Below, in pieces: positions 40,351-44,100 of a stretch of 44,100 nt of DNA. Position numbers and translations under genes: made by a program. The notes under the pieces are model-generated. The model saw nothing but the letters and a program-made list of their open reading frames with translations, did not search any database and was not told where the DNA came from. The DNA is from Candidatus Dormiibacterota bacterium. Its GTDB lineage: Bacteria; Chloroflexota; Dormibacteria; Aeolococcales; Aeolococcaceae. Location of the stretch: positions 201 through 44,300 of the forward strand of contig PKXZ01000049.1 in the NCBI GenBank assembly GCA_003132525.1, in the 5' to 3' direction. Within the stretch, counting starts at the first letter, position 1. Each line of letters opens with the position of its first letter.

Positions 40351-41838
40351 GTGGAGTACGTCGCCGCGATCGATCAGGGAACGTCGTCGTCGCGCTGCCT
40401 GGTGTTCGATCTGCAGGGCCGGATCGTCTCGTTGAGCCAGAAGGAGCACGAGCAGATCTTTCCCCGGCCGGGATGGGTGGAGCACGACCCCCGCGAGATC
40501 CTGCGCAACGTGATCGAGGTCGTGCACGGTGCGCTCGACACGGGTGGGCTCACGGTGCGCGACCTGGTCGCGGTCGGTATCGCGAACCAGCGTGAGACGA
40601 CAGTCGTCTGGGATCCGCGCACCGGCGAGCCGGTGCACAACGCGATCGTCTGGCAGGACACGCGCACCGACGCGCTCTGCCGGAAGCTCGGCGCCGAGCA
40701 CGGGCAGGATCGATTCCGTGACCGCTGCGGTCTGCCGCTGGCCACGTACTTCTCCGGCCCGAAGGTGAGCTGGCTGCTCGACAGCGCACCGGGACTGCGC
40801 CGGCGCGCCGAGGAGGGTGAGCTGCTGTTCGGGACCATGGACAGCTGGCTCGTCTGGAATCTCACCGGTCGCCATGTGACCGACGTGACCAACGCGAGCC
40901 GCACCATGCTCATGAACCTCGAGACGCTCGACTGGGATGACACGCTGCTCGACGCCATCGGAGTCCCCCGGGCGATGCTGCCGGCGATCCAGCCCTCGTC
41001 GCAGATCTACGGCGAGGCGGGCGGTTCGCTAGGCGGCGTCCCCATCGCCGCGGCGCTCGGCGACCAGCAGGCGGCGCTCTTCGGGCAGACGTGCTTCTCG
41101 GCGGGGGAGGCCAAGTGCACCTACGGCACCGGAAGCTTCCTGCTGCTCAACACCGGGAATCGTCCGGTGCTGTCCGGGCATGGATTGATCACGACCGTCG
41201 GTTCCAAGATCGGGGAGGCGCCGGCCACCTATGCGCTCGAAGGCTCGATCGCGGTCACCGGAGCTCTCGTGCAGTGGTTCCGCGACAAGGTCGGTCTGAT
41301 CGGCAGCGCATCCGAGGTCGAGACCCTGGCTCGCACCGTCGATGACAACGGCGGGATCTACTTCGTCCCCGCGTTCTCCGGCCTGTTCGCGCCTCACTGG
41401 CGCGGCGATGCGCGTGGCGTCATCGCCGGCCTCACCGGCTATGTCACCAAGGGACATCTCGCCCGCGCTGTGCTCGAGGCCACCGCCTGGCAGACGCGCG
41501 AGGTCGTCGACGCGATGAACGCGGATTCCGGCATTGCCATGACCTCATTGAAGGCGGACGGAGGGATGACCGCCAACAACCTGCTCATGCAATTCCTGGC
41601 CGACGTGCTCGGCGTCCCGGTGGTTCGGCCGAACGTTGCCGAGACCGTCTCGCTGGGGGCCGCGTATGCCGCCGGTCTTGCGGTGGGGTTCTGGCCGGAT
41701 GTCGAGAGCCTCCGCGCCAACTGGCACAAGGCCGCGGAGTGGGTTCCCAAGATGGACCAGGCCGAGCGCGATCGCGGCTATCGCAAGTGGAAGAAGGCCG
41801 TGCAGCGCACTCTCGACTGGGTCGACGACGACGATTGA
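40351..41838 (+). CDS. glpK: Glycerol kinase 2
   Basis: 495 residues from GTG 40351 with a GAGGGA site upstream. Same motifs as glycerol kinase 1: [78 protein letters not shown] and [16 protein letters not shown]. Long stretches are identical or near-identical to the first copy, so they are paralogs, but it is co-transcribed with the IclR regulator instead of glpF. It makes G3P from glycerol. Differences in the C-terminal tail ([14 protein letters not shown]) and the loop near residue 250 might reflect separate tuning. Confidence 0.95.
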   Translation: MEYVAAIDQGTSSSRCLVFDLQGRIVSLSQKEHEQIFPRPGWVEHDPREILRNVIEVVHGALDTGGLTVRDLVAVGIANQRETTVVWDPRTGEPVHNAIVWQDTRTDALCRKLGAEHGQDRFRDRCGLPLATYFSGPKVSWLLDSAPGLRRRAEEGELLFGTMDSWLVWNLTGRHVTDVTNASRTMLMNLETLDWDDTLLDAIGVPRAMLPAIQPSSQIYGEAGGSLGGVPIAAALGDQQAALFGQTCFSAGEAKCTYGTGSFLLLNTGNRPVLSGHGLITTVGSKIGEAPATYALEGSIAVTGALVQWFRDKVGLIGSASEVETLARTVDDNGGIYFVPAFSGLFAPHWRGDARGVIAGLTGYVTKGHLARAVLEATAWQTREVVDAMNADSGIAMTSLKADGGMTANNLLMQFLADVLGVPVVRPNVAETVSLGAAYAAGLAVGFWPDVESLRANWHKAAEWVPKMDQAERDRGYRKWKKAVQRTLDWVDDDD

Positions 41839-41849
41839 CCCGGCTGCGG

Positions 41850-42404
41850 CTAGATGATGAAGCGGCGGTAGCGCCAGAGGTAGTCGAGGCCGCTCGCGAT
41901 CGTGGCGATGACGGCGATCCAGGTGAACACCACCGCCGGGAGCTCGAGCCAGGGATAGGGCTGGGCCAGGATGATCAGCAGGATCATGCAGTTCTGCGTG
42001 AAGGCCTTTCCCTTCCCCAGTTGCGATGAGCTCACCACCACGCCCTGACCCGCCGCCACGGAGCGAAGCCCGGTGATCAGGAACTCGCGTGCGGCGACGA
42101 CGACGACGACCCATGACGGCAGCAGCGATTGCGAGGCGAGGATCACCAGCACGGTGATGACCATCAGCTTGTCCGCAAGGGGATCGAGGAACTTGCCGAG
42201 CTCGGTCACGAGGTTGCGGCTCCGGGCGATCCGTCCGTCGAGCGTGTCGGTCGCCGCTGCCGTGACGTAGGCGACCGCGCCGATCTGATAGTGATCGGTG
42301 AAATCGATCGCCAGCACCGCCCCGATCACCGGTACCAGGAGGATCCGAAGGATCGTCAGCTGGTTCGGGATTGTCAGGTGGCGAGTCACCGCGTCAGTGT
42401 GCAT
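41850..42404 (-). CDS. pgsA: CDP-diacylglycerol--glycerol-3-phosphate 3-phosphatidyltransferase
   Basis: 184 residues. The CDP-alcohol phosphotransferase motif D-x2-DG-x2-AR-x8-G-x3-D-x3-D is present as DTLDGRIARSRNLVTELGKFLDPLAD. NQLTILRILLVPVIGAVLAI is helix 1, and further hydrophobic helices follow. It transfers phosphatidyl from CDP-DAG to G3P, the committed step to phosphatidylglycerol and cardiolipin, in the membrane. ATG 42404 follows a GAGGAGG site. It converges with glpK2 and is divergent from plsY. It thus uses the G3P made by its neighbours. Confidence 0.9.
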   Translation of the reverse strand: MHTDAVTRHLTIPNQLTILRILLVPVIGAVLAIDFTDHYQIGAVAYVTAAATDTLDGRIARSRNLVTELGKFLDPLADKLMVITVLVILASQSLLPSWVVVVVAAREFLITGLRSVAAGQGVVVSSSQLGKGKAFTQNCMILLIILAQPYPWLELPAVVFTWIAVIATIASGLDYLWRYRRFII

Positions 42405-42449
42405 GCGGCCTCCTCGAGCGGGTCATCGGCGCGTCTCAGGCATTGCATC

Positions 42450-42455
42450 TAGAAT
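42450..42455 (+). promoter_or_regulatory. -10 box (TAGAAT) for leaderless plsY
   Basis: TAGAAT, then CGCTAG, then GTG 42462; no ribosome site. A clean leaderless arrangement. Confidence 0.55.
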
Positions 42456-42461
42456 CGCTAG

Positions 42462-43124
42462 GTGAGCCCCTTGACCATTGTGCTTTTGGGGCTGGCTGGG
42501 TATGTGCTCGGGAGTCTCCCATGGGGATACTGGCTCTCGAGGTTCTTCACCGGCAAAGACATCCGCGAGGTCGGGAGCCGTGGCACCGGGGCTGCGAACG
42601 TCTGGCGGCACGCCGGCTTCAAGATGTTCTTCGCTGTTGCTCTGCTGGATATCGGCAAGGGATCGGCCGCGGCGGCGCTCGGCCTGGCCGTGGGTGGCCC
42701 GTCGGGAGCCGTGGCGGCCGGGACAGGTGCGCTGATCGGCCACTGGCGACCGCTGTTCCTCGGCTTCAAGCGTGGCGGCAAGATCGTGGCGACAACCGTC
42801 GGCGTCGCCCTGGTCATCGCGCCGCTCGCCTCGGTGGTCATGGCGGTCCTCTGGTGGATGGTCCTCCTGGCCACCCGATACACGTCTGTCGCCTCGATCA
42901 CCGCATCACTGGCGCTCCCGCCGCTCGTCCTCGTGTTCGGCGGCTCCTGGTCGGAAGTGATCTTCACCGCCGGCGCGGCTGCCGCGATCATCGTCCTGCA
43001 CCGCGCCAACATCCAGCGATTGCGACGGGGCAATGAGAACCGCTTCACGCTGCGACTGCCGGGATTGCGCCACCGTGCACCCGCACCGGTCGCTGTCAGT
43101 GACCCGACTCCGCCGGTGCGCTGA
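42462..43124 (+). CDS. plsY: Acyl-phosphate:glycerol-3-phosphate acyltransferase (PlsY), divergent form
   Basis: 220 residues from GTG 42462. Membrane helices are in the PlsY order. The three loops are recognisable: IREVGSRGTGAANVWRHAG (usual SGNxGATN.xR; Ser and Arg kept), GHWRPLFLGFKRGGKIVATT (usual FKGGKGVAT; one extra Arg, and the second Gly is Ile) and ANIQRLRRGNENRF (N-I-x-R-L-x2-G-x-E kept). It acylates G3P using acyl phosphate, the first step of phospholipid synthesis. It sits divergent from pgsA, so two lipid enzymes that use G3P flank the glycerol kinases. Identity is sure at family level; the altered loops are noteworthy. Confidence 0.85.
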   Translation: MSPLTIVLLGLAGYVLGSLPWGYWLSRFFTGKDIREVGSRGTGAANVWRHAGFKMFFAVALLDIGKGSAAAALGLAVGGPSGAVAAGTGALIGHWRPLFLGFKRGGKIVATTVGVALVIAPLASVVMAVLWWMVLLATRYTSVASITASLALPPLVLVFGGSWSEVIFTAGAAAAIIVLHRANIQRLRRGNENRFTLRLPGLRHRAPAPVAVSDPTPPVR

Positions 43125-43131
43125 CAGTTCG

Positions 43132-44100
43132 TCAGGCTGAGGCAGTCGTGCCGGGCGCTGAATCGGCAAAGCCGGGGAGCGCCCGCACGATCAACCCCTG
43201 CTCGATGTACCAGCTGATGGTCCGGCGCATGGTCGTTTCGATTGGCGTGTAGTCCAGCCCGAGGGCACGCGCGGCCGGCGACCCGTCGTATGGGGAGCCC
43301 TCGATCAAGGTGCGAACCATCTCGCGGCAGAAGCGCGTCGGCTTCCTGCGAGCGCGGGCGACGACCTCGATGCAGGCGGCGGCGGCCAGCGCGAGGCTCG
43401 GAGGCAGGAAACGTGGGGGATCCTGGAGCCCTGTGAGTTGGGCGAGCAGAGCGAGGCCGCTGCGCAGGGTCATCGAGGCTCCGCAGAGCAGGTAGCGCTC
43501 GCCAGGAACTCCGCGTTCCTCGGCGAGCAGATGGCCGCGAGTGCAGTCGGCGATATCGATCACATTCAGTGGGCCGTCGACCGCGGCCGGCAGCTTGCCG
43601 TTGAGAAAGCCGATGAGCAGCCGGGCCGTCCCACTGGTCCGCCCGGGACCCTGCACCGAGGCGGGGTTGACACAGATCACTCCGAGGCCGGTCCGCGCCG
43701 AGGCCTCCATGACCGATTGCTCGGCATCGTATTTGGAGCGTGCGTAGTTCGAGAGAAAGCGGCGGGAGCCCGCGCGACCGCCGTCCACGTCGAGGGTTGC
43801 GGCCGAGGAGGTGTAGACCAGCCTCTGGACGCCTGCTGCCGCGGCGGCAAGGACGACCGCGCGGGAGCCGGCAACGTTGACCTCGAACATGGGGCGAGGA
43901 TCGGGGACGCAGAAGGCGTTCACGCCGGCCACGTGGTAGACGACCTCGCAGCCGGCGAAGGCGGCTTCGAGCGACGCTCGATCACGGAGGTCGCCACGCA
44001 CGGGCTCGGCACCCAGCGCAACCAGGCGTTGCGTCGCACCGTCGGATCGGGCCAGGGCGCGTACCGGTCGTCCGGCCGCGACCAGGTCCTCAAGGATCGC
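43132..44100 (-). CDS. NAD-dependent epimerase/dehydratase (extended SDR), N-terminus outside the window
   Basis: The reading frame continues through the right edge: upstream residues read LVAAGRPVRALARSD, then GAEPVRGDL, so the nucleotide-binding start lies beyond base 44100. Seen here: GCEVVYHVAG, FEVNVAGSRAVV, LVYTSSAATL with the catalytic Ser, and the Y-x3-K pair in NYARSKYDAEQ. Also GVICVNPASVQGPGR, and the C-terminal helix SYWYIEQG-like segment ISWYIEQG. This is a typical dihydroflavonol-4-reductase-like/sterol-dehydrogenase-like SDR; it reduces or epimerises a small ketone or sugar. It converges with plsY, 7 bases apart. Confidence 0.82.
   Translation of the reverse strand, partial: AILEDLVAAGRPVRALARSDGATQRLVALGAEPVRGDLRDRASLEAAFAGCEVVYHVAGVNAFCVPDPRPMFEVNVAGSRAVVLAAAAAGVQRLVYTSSAATLDVDGGRAGSRRFLSNYARSKYDAEQSVMEASARTGLGVICVNPASVQGPGRTSGTARLLIGFLNGKLPAAVDGPLNVIDIADCTRGHLLAEERGVPGERYLLCGASMTLRSGLALLAQLTGLQDPPRFLPPSLALAAAACIEVVARARRKPTRFCREMVRTLIEGSPYDGSPAARALGLDYTPIETTMRRTISWYIEQGLIVRALPGFADSAPGTTASA

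Noticed and set aside
37148-41838. Duplication of the glpK region by a mobile element
   Set aside because: The copies are inverted relative to each other with different neighbours, show many codon-level differences and have no flanking repeats or transposase.
1-44100. CRISPR arrays, tRNA/rRNA genes, transposases or phage genes
   Set aside because: No regularly spaced repeats, cloverleaf-like stretches or recognisable mobile-element proteins were seen; the region reads as stable chromosome.

Overview
The window comes from a GC-rich bacterium with densely packed genes: about 48 protein genes, gaps of 0-150 bases (largest about 275), no RNA genes and no mobile elements seen. No gene-free stretch exceeds 300 bases. 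Gene content (type-2 NADH dehydrogenase, DinB-type thiol-transferase relatives, OB-fold and PH-like small proteins of actinobacterial type, PEP carboxylase, transglutaminase/ATP-grasp genes) fits an Actinomycetota member or a neighbouring lineage such as Chloroflexota/Dormibacterota. At least ten genes have a TANNNT-like -10 box only 6-8 bases before an ATG/GTG start, so leaderless mRNAs appear to be common. That also points to an actinobacterial-like expression system. The phylum is an inference; no marker gene is present.

Layout. 1-2.1 kb: an ABC-type ATPase (cut by the window edge) divergent from a TetR regulator, with inverted repeats between them; then a minimal histidine kinase. 2.1-8.3 kb: NDH-2, a beta-keto-acid cleavage enzyme, a P-loop kinase with a HicB/DinB-like partner, a one-pass membrane protein, a lipoprotein with an apparent ACG start, and hemerythrin and AlkB genes facing away from each other. 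8.3-15.9 kb: an aldehyde dehydrogenase, a universal stress protein, two unlike S51-type (cyanophycinase-like) proteins, a Cys-rich protein, a 23-aa membrane peptide, an Nramp-family transporter with altered metal-site motifs and a GT-C-like membrane protein. 15.9-19.4 kb: three genes of the glyoxylate-to-glycerate route (glycerate kinase, hydroxypyruvate isomerase, tartronate semialdehyde reductase) and a DinB protein. 19.4-23.7 kb: PEP carboxylase and a fused prephenate dehydrogenase/prephenate dehydratase, which share a short divergent promoter region.

24.3-29.6 kb: an aldo/keto reductase, then an island of one circularly permuted ATP-grasp protein and three transglutaminase-like proteins in two divergent leaderless operons. 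This resembles known ATP-grasp/transglutaminase peptide-modification loci but lacks the usual alpha-E and Anbu partners. 29.6-32.6 kb: an OB-fold protein, then a DHA2-type efflux pump under a TetR regulator with two matching operators, one lying exactly between the pump's -35 and -10 boxes.

32.3-43.1 kb is a glycerol/glycerol-3-phosphate region: GlpA-GlpB-GlpC (quinone-linked G3P dehydrogenase), an acidic His-rich repeat protein, GlpK, GlpF, an IclR regulator divergent from glpF, a second GlpK, and the two phospholipid enzymes that consume G3P (PgsA and PlsY). Together these import glycerol, phosphorylate it, and send G3P either to DHAP with electrons to quinone, or to membrane lipid synthesis. 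The window ends inside an NAD-dependent epimerase gene.
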